A stretch of DNA of 64,000 nucleotides from Isochrysis galbana (lineage: Eukaryota; Haptophyta; Isochrysidales; Isochrysidaceae): contig CM030938.1 of assembly GCA_018136815.1 (NCBI GenBank), forward strand, positions 1,035,063-1,099,062, written 5' to 3'. Below, piece by piece: positions 21,815 through 31,310 of this stretch; positions within the stretch are counted from its first letter, which is position 1, and every line of letters begins with the position of its first letter. The position numbers and the translations under genes were made by a program. The notes beneath the pieces are model-generated. The model worked only from the letters and a program-made list of their open reading frames with translations, was not told the DNA's origin and ran no database searches.

Positions 21815-22420
21815 CGGGCTCGAGAGGGGGAAGAGGAGTTTTCGCCCGGGTGTTGAGTGTGATAGAGCGCAAAGGGAGAGAGACGAGAGAGACGTACGGG
21901 ATGGGAGAGAGGAAGAGAGACGGGTGTGTGGGAAACAATAGGATGGACGGACGGCGAGACGGCTCTCTCGCTCGCTCAAGAAGGGCGGGGAGGTGGGGGG
22001 GGGGGCGTTTCTCTCTCAAGGAGGAAGTAGAATCATAGAGTAGAAGAATCGGGAGGCCGAGAGAGAGGAGAGGCGGCCAGTCTCGAGTGTTCGAGAGAGG
22101 TCGCGAAATATCCAGAGAGGGAGATGGGAGAGGTAAGTAAATGAAAACGGGGGAGGGAGAGAGGGGGGGAGAGAGCTGCAATACCGTAGAGCTCTAGGAG
22201 ACTTGGAAAGGGGGCTGTTATAATAAAGTATGGGGGGCAGGAAGTTTCTAGAGAGGAGGGGAGGGAGAGGGAAGAGAGAGAGAGGAGGACCGAGCGGAGG
22301 GTGGGGAGGGGGGAGGGGGGCAGAATGCGAGGGGGGCGGGGGGGGGAGGGGAGCGCATGAGGGAGAAAAAGAGAATATGGGGGGCAGGCGGAAGGGGGAG
22401 GCCAATCACTGCCAGTTCTG
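21815..22420. other. Purine-rich gene-free stretch
   Basis: GA/G-rich DNA upstream of the alpha-crystallin-like gene, including runs of G at 21993-22006 and 22301-22352. Long proline-rich frames on the opposite strand are translations of this bias. Confidence 0.6.
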
Positions 22421-22544
22421 AATGAGAAAGAAGCGCAAGTTGCGCAACTCTACTTCTCGTTCGCCTTTCGCAAGCAAGCTGGACGTGTGCAAAGCACCGA
22501 CATGGCACCTTCTGGAGTTGACTGGTTGTCGAATCGGGGAGACC

Positions 22545-22890
22545 ATCAGAGTCGCAAAAAGGGCCGATCTGATAGACATCCGATCACGGATCTCGCCACC
22601 CAAGATCAGCCAAGCGATATCGTCGCCTGCCAGCAGAACGACGAGGAAGAGGGATGTGAGAAAAAAACTCAGCACGCGTAGCTGGGGGTGTTTGGGAGTG
22701 GGGGGGCGTGATTAGCTTTGCAATGATAACATTGAGCTTTGTAATTGTAACAATAGATCAAAAAGAAAACAAGTAACCTGGCAATAATAATATTGAGAAC
22801 ACTTTGTAATTGTAACAATAGACCAAAAAGAAAACAAATAACCTGGCAATAATAATATTGAGCCTTGTAATTGTATAACCTGGCCCTCTT
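22545..22890 (+). pseudogene. Copied 3' end of the MGQYF-type gene with its 3' flank
   Basis: ACGGATCTCGCCACCCAAG, CAGCCAAGCGATATCGTCGC and GCGTAGCTGGGGGT match the last coding bases and 3' flank of the gene at 52428-52982 (52880-53010) and its second copy (53300-53430). Only the tail is present, with no start or N-terminal part. The flank then has two near-identical tandem units of about 65 bp (22735-22800, 22802-22865: TTTGTAATTGTAACAATAGA ... AAAGAAAACAA ... CCTGGCAATAATAATATTGAG) and ends at 22890-22908 with the TTTTGACGGAACGCGACTT motif, as at 53154 and 53585. Confidence 0.8.
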
Positions 22891-22909
22891 TTGACGGAAC
22901 GCGACTTCA

Positions 22910-23535
22910 GAGCCACACAAACTAAACAACTAAACCAAACGGGGCGAAAACTAACCACACCTGGACGGACGGCCAGGCGTCGGCACCAGGGCAACTTAGC
23001 AACGCGAAGACATGCGACAGAGGGGTCGGCACAACGAGGGCAGACCTCGCTAGGGAGCTATGACCGATGGACGAGAGAAGACAGAAGACGGTCATGGAAC
23101 ATTTGATGACATCGAAAGAAAGTAAGAGAAGAGGCGGAACACCAATCGACGAGACCTTAATTAAGGCTTAAAATAACCCACAGGCTATAAGTAAAAGTCT
23201 GTCATCGTATGGAATACGACACTCCCCGACTAAATTCGAGTCGTCCCGACGAGCGGCATGGAAAGAGAACAACGCAACCGAAATAGAAGAAATCCAGAAT
23301 TAGAACAACAAGGCGAGAGAAACCAGAAATAACCGAGAAACCAAACGTTGAAGGCGACGCTTAAAATAGAAGATGAGAGCACCCGTGGGCCCTTTGGCCC
23401 TTTGGGCACAAATTCGGAAGCTTGACGCGGCAACCTATTTGTACGCGTCATCCCACCCATTTCTCCCTTTTACAGGAGTTTTGCTCGGGTGTTGCGGTGG
23501 GTGCAACCGCAGATGACACGCGTCTCATCTCCTGT
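22910..23535 (-). mobile_element. Remnant of a Ty3-family element: LTR plus 3' internal end
   Basis: On the minus strand the LTR starts at 23221 with TGTCGTATTCC, immediately after a G-rich polypurine tract (CGGGGAG), as in the right-hand element (TGTCGCATTC after GGGGGG at 58378). Positions 23222-23530 match the internal side of that element, including CCCACCCATTTCTCCCTTTT and CAGGAGTTTTGCTCGGGTGTTG (compare 58600-58640). The pol region that should follow to the right is absent; an unrelated AT-rich reading frame begins at 23538. Confidence 0.75.
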
Positions 23536-23537
23536 AA

Positions 23538-23930
23538 ACAACGCCAATCAACGAAGAAAGAGAAACAATCTACGCCGACAACCACGCGTGGAAGCTCGAA
23601 ATTGATCGAGCTCTTTCTCTAGACAAAGAGTATGAGCTGTACACAAACTTCGTTAATAAACTTCCAAATGACAAATATGGCCGGTTCATAAGGGCATACA
23701 TCTCATTCAAACGTTATGTCAATTACGATGAGCTCAAGCAAATTGCACAAAATGCGGGGTTAGTACACCAAATGGATAACATTGGTAATCCAAATGCACA
23801 TGATTTGAATTCGATTCTGTCAGATGATAATATCAAGAAAGATGTAAGAACATTGGTGGATAGGGTGTTGTCAGTCTCGCGTAAGAATGAACAAAAGATG
23901 CGAGACCCTCATGCTAGAGGGTCACGTTGA
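23538..23930 (+). CDS. AT-rich open frame without start codon, unknown protein fragment
   Basis: An uninterrupted frame of 130 codons that begins just after a stop and has no Met until LVHQMDN. Its composition (rich in Asn, Asp, Lys, Ile, Tyr: ELYTNFVNKLPNDKYGRF, AYISFKRYVNYDELKQIA, LNSILSDDNIKKDVRTLVDR) is very unlike the Ala/Arg/Pro-rich cellular genes around it, and codons end in A/T. This looks like the C-terminal part of a protein from an AT-rich genome, for example a large DNA virus or a virus-like element of algae, but I recognise no family. It is cut on the left by the LTR remnant. It is also possible that it belongs to a low-GC host gene family unknown to me. Confidence 0.5.
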   Translation, partial: TTPINEERETIYADNHAWKLEIDRALSLDKEYELYTNFVNKLPNDKYGRFIRAYISFKRYVNYDELKQIAQNAGLVHQMDNIGNPNAHDLNSILSDDNIKKDVRTLVDRVLSVSRKNEQKMRDPHARGSR

Positions 23931-23935
23931 CGACC

Positions 23936-24255
23936 AGAAGCGTTCAGTTATCCCCATCCCTTTCGTTGAGGCGAGAAGCGTTCAATCACCACTAACTAAC
24001 GTCACGCCGCATCAATACACTAGCTAACGTCACACTGAGGTTGGTCAATCCGATGCTGTCAAAAATATAATGAGCGTGTGTGAGACGTGGATCGTGATTT
24101 CAACGAGATATCGACCCTGCCCCAAATCGAAGGAATGGAGTCAGACCACGTCGCTGTTTCAACATGTGAAGTGTCAAGTTGAGTCAAGTAACCTTCAGGT
24201 GACAACAAAAGGTGTTAGCAGGAATGGGGATAATTGAACGCTTTTGGTCTTGGGG
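23936..24255. repeat. Inverted pair of an ATGGGGATAAYTGA motif
   Basis: At 23936-23972 the reverse complement of the motif GGGATGGGGATAACTGAACG is seen; at 24206-24253 the direct form (GGTGTTAGCAGGAATGGGG then ATAATTGAACGCTTTTGGTC). The pair faces inwards about 250 bp apart. A third copy lies at 56668-56714. It may mark the ends of a small element. Confidence 0.75.
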
Positions 24256-24659
24256 AACAAAGGAGAGGACTCCGGTGAGTCGCCATGGCGAGGGTTGGTG
24301 GCGAGAGCCTCCGCGAAATCCGAGGACCGAGGAGTGACCGATTGAGGCGTAAGTGACTCGGGGTCGGGATTCTTGGGAACCGGGGACGGGTAGGAAGAGA
24401 CGCACATGACCATGGTCTCGTCGTTTCGGGTTGAGCTAGCTGTGCATGATTTTTTCAAAGATATCAATTTTCCGTTACTGTCCACGACTTGGATTTGACC
24501 TGCACTAAACCACCGCTTTGTGTCATCGGAATGGTAGATTCGTACATACCTTCCGACAGGGCTTTGTTGATCCGTTTTGGGCCGGGGTACATAGAAGAGG
24601 ATGAGGTACGTTACGACCACCGACAGCAAAGCGCTTATAAGAATTTCCCATACGCTCAT
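24195..24659 (-). CDS. Small membrane-anchored protein with a beta-sandwich-like segment, unknown
   Basis: 154 residues. One N-terminal transmembrane helix (WEILISALLSVVVTYLILFYV), then a segment GRYVRIYHSDDTKRWFSAGQ followed by IQVVDSNGKLISLKKSCTASS. That pattern (YVRI ... I.V.D..G..I ... K....SS) resembles discoidin/F5-8C-like galactose-binding modules found in several algal giant-virus proteins; this is from general knowledge of the fold and is not a firm match. The last third is Pro/Ser-rich and overlaps the inverted ATGGGGATAA motif, so the true end may be earlier. It lies 270 bp from the AT-rich frame on the opposite strand and shares its composition, so the two may have arrived together. 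Confidence 0.45.
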   Translation of the reverse strand: MSVWEILISALLSVVVTYLILFYVPRPKTDQQSPVGRYVRIYHSDDTKRWFSAGQIQVVDSNGKLISLKKSCTASSTRNDETMVMCVSSYPSPVPKNPDPESLTPQSVTPRSSDFAEALATNPRHGDSPESSPLFPKTKSVQLSPFLLTPFVVT

Positions 24660-25245
24660 TGAACCGAACCTTTACATATGCGCAGTTAAAATATGTAAAG
24701 CCCGTCCTTTCCCCCTGGAATCATGATTGGGAGTCCCAACCTTGGGCCTTGGGATTGGGAGTAATCAGGAGGGCGGGCGGGGTACTCTAATGTAATCCGT
24801 TTACATCTAGGGACACATTTTTGGGGGTGGTGAAGGTTTGGGTTTGGGGTAGAATTGTATAAGGTGTAGAAAAAGGCAATGCGGGGGCTAAAAAAAAGGG
24901 AACCTCAAGTTGCAGCCTCTCGCATACGCCGAGAATTCACGCTCGACCTGAGCAACTCTTGAAACAACCTCAGGGTCCCTTACTCTAACGCTAACGTAAA
25001 CAGTTGTTTACGTAAAGGATCCTGTTTTTCGGCCTGTTTTTGACTATTTTTTGTGTGACCCAAAAACAGCTGTTTTTACTGCTTTTCTTGGGCTGTTGGA
25101 CTGTTTTTCACGTGTAGGATGTATGTAGGGCGAAAACCCAGCAAGCGGAGCTCAGGAAACAAAGATAGCGGCAACAAGGTTAGCCGCCAAAAATACACAA
25201 GAAAGAGACGCAACTCGAGAGGCCAAATATCGATCACGAAAGGCC
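24660..25245. other. Gene-free moderately AT-rich stretch
   Basis: No gene. It holds one copy of the AACCTCAAGTTGCAGCCTCT motif (24900-24920), related to the head of the modular repeats at 38.25 and 42.99 kb, and TTTTTGACTATTTTTTGTGT-like T-rich sequence at 25030-25075. Confidence 0.4.
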
Positions 25246-25249
25246 CTCC

Positions 25250-25700
25250 CTCCCGGAACCCGGAACCGGAACCCGGAACCCACCATCTGACCTGCTGGAC
25301 CTGGGCCCAAGATAGTGCACCTGGACCGCACCCCAGAAACCGAAGACAAAGGAACGAAGGGGGGAAGGGAAAGAGACGGAGAGAAGGGGCTAGGCCGCTA
25401 GGGGCGGTGTCGGATAGTAGGCGATGAAAGCCGGCCGCTAGTAGGTGTTTTAGCCCTAAATGGGAAATACGTACGGTGCTTGGGCCTGCAAACTGCAAAT
25501 ACAAATACAGCCAATAAATACATATGCATATGTATTTGTATTTGGCCTCCGGCCAAATACATTTCAAATACATTCGAGGCCTACAACCCAGGACGCGCTT
25601 AAAATACAGCCAAATACATATGTATTAGACCTCTGGCCAAATACGGTAAATACGTATTTCCCATCTAGGGTTTTAGCCCTGAATCTTCAGATGTTTTTTA
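25250..25700 (+). repeat. LINE-tail repeat, split by a small DNA transposon
   Basis: CCTGGGCCCAAGATAGTGCACC, AAACCGAAGACAAAGGAACGA and a G-rich body match the 3' tail of the LINE at 49645-49720. The end (AATCTTCAGATGTTTTTTAG) is found only after the inserted element at 25454-25670, which splits this copy. Confidence 0.8.
25454..25670. mobile_element. 217-bp non-autonomous DNA transposon (MITE)
   Basis: Terminal inverted repeats of 20 bp, CCCTAAATGGGAAATACGTA at the left and its complement with one mismatch at the right (25651-25670). TTTTAG flanks both sides (25448-25453, 25671-25676); if the shared CCCT is counted, the direct repeat is TTTTAGCCCT (10 bp), which would be a Mutator-like length with a less perfect inverted repeat. 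The interior is AT-rich and itself palindromic (CATATGCATATG; GGCCTCCGGCC). No coding capacity. Confidence 0.9.
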
Positions 25701-25756
25701 GTCTATCTCTAGAGTAGAGCAGTAGTATGTACTAGTAGTATGCGTAAAGTACTGCT

Positions 25757-27769
25757 ATGATTTTCCCAGCGGGCGGGGCGTCCCCGAGCGGGATGTTGCG
25801 CCGGCGTCGCGCACCGCCTGCGCCTCCGCCTTCTGCTGCGGCCGTGGCCCGTGGCGTTCGTGGCGAGGCTCGCGGGCTGGACGCTCGGGCCGCGTGGCTG
25901 CTCTTGCTCCTCCGCCTCGCCGCCGCCGCCCTCGTCCCGCTTGCTGATTGTGACGAGGTCTTCAATTATTGGGAGCCGCTCCACCACCTCCTCTATGGCT
26001 TCGCTCTGCAGACCTGGGAGTACTCAGCGGCGTACGCACTCCGCTCGTACCTCTACTTGGTGCTGCACGTGCCCATCGTCCTCCTTACGCGGGTCGCCGC
26101 CTCTGTCCTCGGTGGCGACAAGGTGAGCGTCTTCTTTGGAGCGCGCGCAGCGCTTGGCGCTCTGAGTGCTGCTTGTGAGCTGAGGATGCTCCGGTCTGTG
26201 TGCGATGCGCTGGGAACGCGTGTGGCGTGCGCCACGGCGCTGCTGCTCGCAACCTCGGCCGGTATGGCTCATGCGTCGCCTGCGCTTCTGCCTTCCTCCT
26301 TTGCAATGTGCTGCCTCACCCTCGCCATAAGCCACTGGATGGATGCGCTCTCTCCGCCTGCACAAAGCGCCTGCAGCTTACGCCGCTCTGATGGCAGGGC
26401 CTGGGCGGCGCGAGCCTACCCATCGGCGGTGTGGTGGGTTGGGGTCGCGTCACTGGTCGGCTGGCCATTTGCAGCACTCGCGGGTGCGCCCCTGGCCCTT
26501 GATGCCATCGCCAAATTGGGGCTCCGCCATTTTGCGCAGCTCATCATTCGGTATGGTACGATTCTGATTGTGCCGACCGCCGCCCTCGACAGCTACTTCT
26601 ATGGTCGGCCCGTGGCCTCGCCCATCAACATGCTCCGTTATAATCTTAATCTGAAGGGTGGCGCCCAGCTCTATGGCACCGAGCCCGCGTCCTTCTACGT
26701 GAAGAACCTGTTGCTCAACTTCGGCCTCGCGCTGCCCGCCGCAATCGCTGCGGTGCCAGTGCTCCTCTTGCTCGCGGCAACCAAGTCCGGTCGCTCAGCA
26801 GGCCCGGCATCTAAGGCCGACACGGCGAGGCCATCGCGCGACCCGCCCGGCGTCGCCGAAATTGCTGATTCCGCACTTGGGCCTCTGAATACACTGCTCG
26901 TCCTCTCTCCGTTGTACTTGTGGGTCGTTTTCTTTTCGGCGATCCCACACAAGGAGGAGCGCTTCCTATACCCGATCTACCCGCTTGTGGCACTGGCCGC
27001 AGCAATCGCCATCGATGGCACCGCGGAACTCGTGTGCGCGTGCTTTCCAGTCGATGCGAATAGAAGCCCACCACGTGTGCTGCGACGTGCGCTCCATGCA
27101 GCTCGCGCTATCATCCTCGTTGCAGCGGTCGCTCTCGGTCTCTCTCGATCCACGGCACTCTGTGTCTACTATGGGGCTCCGGCGCACGTTTACACTCGCC
27201 TGTCGCGCGAGCTCTCGCGCGACGGTTTCGCCAGCCCAGGGGCGACACCCATAAATCTTTGCGTCGGCCGAGAATGGTACCGCTTTCCTTCCTCGTTTTT
27301 CCTCCCCTCCCCATCAATCTCACTTCGCTTTGTCCGTTCTGGCTTCGGCGGTTTGCTGCCCTCTCCCTTCTCAGCACCCGCCCCGACTGGCTCTCGTGCG
27401 ATCCACCCTCACTTCAACGATCGCAATGCTGAGGAGGAGTCCGCGTACACCCCGCTCGCGGAGTGCGACTTCTTGGTTGAGCTCCTCCTTGCCGAGGGAA
27501 TCGGCGAGCGCGTGATGGCGCCAGACCGCTCCAACCACGGCTCATCCCAGCAAACGTTGCAGTCTCCCCTCGTGCCCATAGGCAGCAAACAATGGAGCCA
27601 ATGGGGTGGCGGCGTCGAGTTTTTAGACGCCTCGCGCTCACCGAGTTGGTCGCGCGCCTTCTTTGTTCCCTCACTATGGGAGTGGTCCGAGAGTAGGCCG
27701 CAGGCCACGCCCTTCTTGCGAAAGCAAAACGTGTTTGGGGAGTATGCCATTATGCGCCGCACGCGATAA
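25757..27769 (+). CDS. ALG9: Alpha-1,2-mannosyltransferase ALG9 (GT22)
   Basis: ER membrane mannosyltransferase that adds alpha-1,2-linked mannoses from dolichol-phosphate-mannose to the lipid-linked N-glycan precursor on the lumenal side. 670 residues, intronless, slightly longer than animal ALG9. Near the N-terminus is CDEVFNYWEPLHHLLYG, with the D-E pair essential in GT22 enzymes, then QTWEYSAAYALRSYLYL. Multiple hydrophobic helices follow, with LPSSFAMCCLTLA, GWPFAALAGAPLAL, DSYFYGRPVASPINMLRYN and LYGTEPASFYVKNLLLNFGL. The PHKEERFLYPIYPL signature sits near residue 395. The lumenal C-terminal domain has LCVGREWYRFPSSFFLP, FGGLLPSPF and FNDRNAEEE, all diagnostic of ALG9 rather than ALG12 or PIG-B. 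The start is the first Met, 11 bp after a TAGTAG repeat stretch. The N-terminus is Arg/Ala/Pro-rich. Confidence 0.95.
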   Translation: MIFPAGGASPSGMLRRRRAPPAPPPSAAAVARGVRGEARGLDARAAWLLLLLRLAAAALVPLADCDEVFNYWEPLHHLLYGFALQTWEYSAAYALRSYLYLVLHVPIVLLTRVAASVLGGDKVSVFFGARAALGALSAACELRMLRSVCDALGTRVACATALLLATSAGMAHASPALLPSSFAMCCLTLAISHWMDALSPPAQSACSLRRSDGRAWAARAYPSAVWWVGVASLVGWPFAALAGAPLALDAIAKLGLRHFAQLIIRYGTILIVPTAALDSYFYGRPVASPINMLRYNLNLKGGAQLYGTEPASFYVKNLLLNFGLALPAAIAAVPVLLLLAATKSGRSAGPASKADTARPSRDPPGVAEIADSALGPLNTLLVLSPLYLWVVFFSAIPHKEERFLYPIYPLVALAAAIAIDGTAELVCACFPVDANRSPPRVLRRALHAARAIILVAAVALGLSRSTALCVYYGAPAHVYTRLSRELSRDGFASPGATPINLCVGREWYRFPSSFFLPSPSISLRFVRSGFGGLLPSPFSAPAPTGSRAIHPHFNDRNAEEESAYTPLAECDFLVELLLAEGIGERVMAPDRSNHGSSQQTLQSPLVPIGSKQWSQWGGGVEFLDASRSPSWSRAFFVPSLWEWSESRPQATPFLRKQNVFGEYAIMRRTR

Positions 27770-27934
27770 TGCATAGTGCACAGTGCATATTGCGACCATG
27801 GAAGTGGCCTGGTCGCATTCGGTGCATGATGGAAACCAACGCGATTGGACCCCTCTATGATGGTGACTCGAAAGGGCAATTTGCCAGCCCCGAGTATGAA
27901 ACTTAAAATCACTCGCCCACCTCTTTAAAAATAT

Positions 27935-28095
27935 ATATATTCTTGAAGAAGCCTACTACTGTTGCTACTCGCTACCCTTTCTGCAGGGCTCCCCGTCGAC
28001 AACGCCCTTGCCTCTCCCTCACTCCCCTTTCCGCTCCCCCCCTCGTTCCTTTTTGTTCGGTTTCGGGGGGTCGACCCATGGTGGGCAGCAACTAG
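27935..28095 (-). repeat. LINE-tail repeat
   Basis: Reverse orientation: ATATTCTTGAAGAAGCC, then a pyrimidine-rich body, CGTTCCTTTTTGTTCGGTTT and GGGGGGTCGACCCATG. Same order as 52138-52300. Confidence 0.85.
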
Positions 28096-28344
28096 CGGTT
28101 CCAGCAAAAAAGTAGAAGATTGAAAGAGAGTTGATTGTGGTGGGCATGTATTATGTATTTGAACGTTTGTGTTGTGTGCTCTTCGAGCCTTGAGAAGCAA
28201 AAGGAGAAGGTGAACTCCGAAGCTTTTTCGTGTTTACTTATACTCAAACATGGGCAACGCGGCTGGGCGCAACGCCAGGAAGTACTTTGATGTGAAACAC
28301 GACGCCTAGCCACCCAGCCAAGACCACCAACAGTCGCAAGCAAA

Positions 28345-28555
28345 AGCAAAAGGCTACCCATATACCCAGATTGCACCCTCTAGAACCTGGCCCCAGGTAG
28401 CGCACCTGGGCCGAACCCATAAACCCAAAACAAAGTAATGAATGGGGGATGGGAACGAGGGGGGGAGGGGGTGTAGGGAGTATAGAGGGCGGTGTGAATA
28501 GGGAGGTAATAGATACCGTGCCGATAGTAGGTTGATGCCAGTTTTTTTGTGCAAT
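28345..28555 (+). repeat. LINE-tail repeat
   Basis: TTGCACCCTCTAGAACCTGG, CCAGGTAGCGCACCTGGGCC, an AAACCCAAAACAAAGTAATG box and a G-rich body ending in GATGCCAGTTTTTTTG. It lies only 250 bp from the oppositely oriented copy at 27935, so the two could pair. Confidence 0.75.
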
Positions 28556-28777
28556 TAACACGCAGTCCGACAAAGCTTCAAGAAATGTTCAGATGGCATG
28601 AGATGAATGGTGTAAGAAGTATGCGAATCGGTCCTCTGCCTCTATCCCCATTACGAAGCGTGCCTAGCACATGCATCTCGTGATTGACGGTGGCACATGC
28701 CCATGCAAGTACTTGACATTGTTTTGTTCTTTGGCATTACCCAAAGCGCATGAGAGCGCTGAGATGCACAGCGTTAA

Positions 28778-29653
28778 CTAGTCCAATTCATACATCTGCC
28801 AGGTCGCCGACGCTTTCTTCCCGTTCTCCGGCACCTCGATATCCGACTCGGCCACTTGAAGGTCACTCCACTGGCCTTGCTTCATTTTGGTGATCACCAG
28901 CATCATATTTAAATCAGCAACATGTTTGCGGAGCTTTCTTGTGTCAACATCTCCGCCCAGGTCAATGACAACGCTGTGGAAGGTGCGGCTCATGGCACTC
29001 AATTCGACGGAATTTCTGTTTGACTCCTTGTCATCGGTGCGATTATGAGCATAGAAGGAGATGCAGAGCCGTCGGGTTGCTACGTCTATCTTGAGAGTGT
29101 TTTCGAGGATACGTGGCACTTCAAGGATAAATGCGATTTCTCCTACATCTTGCTTCCAGGTGACCCATTCAGGCAAAATGCGCCGCTTGATGGGCTCATT
29201 GCTGTTCCCTGAAATTATTTGTGAAGAAGGCGCCGGCGAATCCTTGCCTGGGCCTGTGCTGCTTGCCCCAGCTGTTGAATCTCCTCGCCAGCCGGGTTGT
29301 TCAGCTGCATTTTGTATTTCTTCGACAGCAGCAGCAGCTTCTGAAGCCTTCCGTTCAGCGGCATCAGCTTCGCTTTGTGCAGAACGCGCTTCGGACTGAG
29401 CTGCGGAGCTCCTTGCTTTCGCATCGTCCAACGCCAGGGAAGCTTGCGCGTGGGCCGCCTCGGCTTCTTTCAATGCGTCCTGAGCTTCCATAAGCTGCAT
29501 GGCCGCACGCCCGAGAGCAGCAGCCTTGCCGGCCACCTCATCATCTGCCTTCGAGGCAGCTGCGCACGCGTGCCGAGCCCTGTCTGCTGCTGCTTTCGCA
29601 GCGACGGCGGCGCGGTCACGCTCCAGCAGAGCCGCAGAGCGCACAGACTCCAT
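28778..29653 (-). CDS. Coiled-coil protein with C-terminal CS (p23-like) domain
   Basis: About 291 residues from the Met of MESVRSAALLERDR at 29653; an in-frame Met 22 codons upstream is possible but the added sequence is not conserved-looking. Residues 1-115 are an Ala-rich coiled coil (AAVAAKAAADRARHACAA, ALKEAEAAHAQASLALDD). After a Gly/Ser linker, residues about 150-270 look like a CS domain: PEWVTWKQDVGEIAFILEVP, LKIDVATRRLCISFYA, FHSVVIDLGGDVDTRKLRKH, and LNMMLVITKMKQGQWSDLQV. The closest architecture I know is in PIH1/DNAAF-type or NudC-type cofactors that work with Hsp90, often in axonemal dynein assembly; which one cannot be settled by eye. No intron. It ends in WQMYELD. Confidence 0.7.
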   Translation of the reverse strand: MESVRSAALLERDRAAVAAKAAADRARHACAAASKADDEVAGKAAALGRAAMQLMEAQDALKEAEAAHAQASLALDDAKARSSAAQSEARSAQSEADAAERKASEAAAAVEEIQNAAEQPGWRGDSTAGASSTGPGKDSPAPSSQIISGNSNEPIKRRILPEWVTWKQDVGEIAFILEVPRILENTLKIDVATRRLCISFYAHNRTDDKESNRNSVELSAMSRTFHSVVIDLGGDVDTRKLRKHVADLNMMLVITKMKQGQWSDLQVAESDIEVPENGKKASATWQMYELD

Positions 29654-29722
29654 CTCAATGTGGCGCAAACCCCGAATGGGGATACTACTACTATTGATGA
29701 GCAGATGGTCAGTTCGCACAAC

Positions 29723-30300
29723 CTAGAGGTTAGAAACTGTAGTCTTGTCAGAGCTTTCTTGTTGTCCTAGTTTATTCCTAGTGCTGAGGGACCGTGCCTC
29801 ATCGGCAACGGAGCCCTTTCCTACCCCGTGATGGGGTGTGTGCGCGGTTGGTGCATGGCTCGTCCGGTGTATGTTGCTAGGGATGCTAGCCAACAAAAAA
29901 ATCTGAAGTTTCGGGGCTACACAACACACCTATCTATCGCTAGACAGTACCTAAGGTGTCGTTCCGTCAATTGTGGGGCATCAGTCGAATTGAGCGATCA
30001 AATGTCCATAGTTATCTATACAACAATATTCACACGTGACCCTAGTATCGGCATTTAACATCTACGGCGCGCGCTTTTAAGGACTGGTCTATTTTTGGCA
30101 ACAGTTGTCACAGTGTCTTTTTCCTAACGAACCAGCGCGCCCCCATGGAGACGCCGTGCGTGCGTATGCCCATTTGATTCTCTGCGGTTCGCCTACACTT
30201 ACGCAAACGTCCAGTATAAGAGAGATATCTCACGGGAAATGTGTGATGAGTTTTGCAATCACCCATATGTGCACGCCGTGCATGCGCACGGCGCGATGTG
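29723..30300. other. Gene-free stretch
   Basis: No gene or clear repeat. It includes 5' flank of the CS-domain gene and mixed sequence with no conserved frame. Confidence 0.35.
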
Positions 30301-30305
30301 CATCG

Positions 30306-30545
30306 GTTCCCCCAAAGGACCTCTGAGAGCAGGCCGTGGCGCGCCGCATGGCGACGCGCCGCAGGGACACAGGTGGAGGAGAACGGAGAGAGGGAGAGGG
30401 GGGTTTTGCACCTCCCCCATGGAGTGCGGTAAGTAATGGGACCCGTTTGCGTAAGTAGACGGCGGAGAGGGGCGGCTGGCGACAGGTGGGAGATGAGGAG
30501 GGAGAGGCTCAAGGCGCCTACGAGAACCCTTGTGGCAGGTATCTC
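30306..30545 (-). repeat. Modular repeat, body type 2
   Basis: On the minus strand it matches 38255-38495 over about 230 bp: CTGTCGCCAGCCGCCCC, TTACGCAAACGGG, CCGCACTCCATGGG, GTGCAAAACCCCCCTCTCC, CCCTGCGGCGCGTCGCCATG and GGCCTGCTCTCAGAGG. It is joined back-to-back with a body-type-3 copy at 30546. Confidence 0.85.
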
Positions 30546-30735
30546 GAGGCGCAATCTTTTATTCCTCGAGGACCGCTCGCGGCGAGAGCTGTAAGGGCCG
30601 TTCCGCTTCATGGACGAGAGGACCCTCCCCCCCCCCCGGTGTTTTTCCCCGGTGAGTCGCCCGACGTAGGTCGGTCCGCCTTGCTGCTTGCTGGGTTTTC
30701 CACCATTGTAACTTGTGGGAAGTTATAATGGGAGC
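30546..30735 (+). repeat. Modular repeat, body type 3
   Basis: GACGAGAGGACC, a C-run, GGTGAGTCGCCCGACGTAGG, GGGTTTTCCACC and AACTTGTGGGAAGTTATAAT. The same order is seen at 43045-43165 and reversed at 36905-37060. Confidence 0.88.
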
Positions 30736-30811
30736 CGGGGCAACTAAGTTTATACTTAGACGCGATGGAGCGCGCCGCCGCGACTCCCCTCTCCTTCGGG
30801 CCCCCCGGAGC

Positions 30812-31310
30812 CCAGGTTGTTCTGTCATATATGATATCATATATGATATCTCAGTATTAGTTGCTCTAGACCTGATACTGAGTGTGATATGACAAGACTA
30901 GAGGCTACAATTCAACTTGTTTTACTAGTAAAGTTCGGGCGCGGAAAATACCGGCGCTCCCAGCTCCGAGCCCCCCCCCCCCCCCCCAATGGCCAATGGC
31001 CGCCGACCTGATGTGCAGCAACGATGGCGGCGGCGACGCCGGCGATGACGAGTGTCACACCGCCGTGGAGTGGGGGCGGCGCCATGTGGAAACGCTCCAG
31101 GGGTGCTACTGTGGGAGCTTGAGCTTGAGCTTGAAATGGCCAGTCATCGAGCAACATCCGATTCTAAGTACGGAGTAAGCAGATTTTTTTATCGTAATGG
31201 CGGGTTTATAAGTGTAGATGTTTGGAGTGAGTGTCATATGATATTAGATGTATGATATCATACTCAGTTCCATGGCAAGTGTCATATGACGGTATGACAG
31301 AACAACTTGG
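30812..31310. mobile_element. 499-bp non-autonomous DNA transposon with 8-bp target duplication
   Basis: Terminal inverted repeats of 18 bp: CCAGGTTGTTCTGTCATA at 30812-30829 and its complement at 31293-31310 with one mismatch. The flanks are an exact 8-bp duplication, CCCGGAGC, at 30804-30811 and 31311-31318, as made by hAT-type transposases. Subterminal sequence is ATGATATCAT-rich on both sides. The middle is GC-rich with a run of about 17 C and no transposase frame. It lies at the 3' edge of the dead gag region. Confidence 0.93.
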
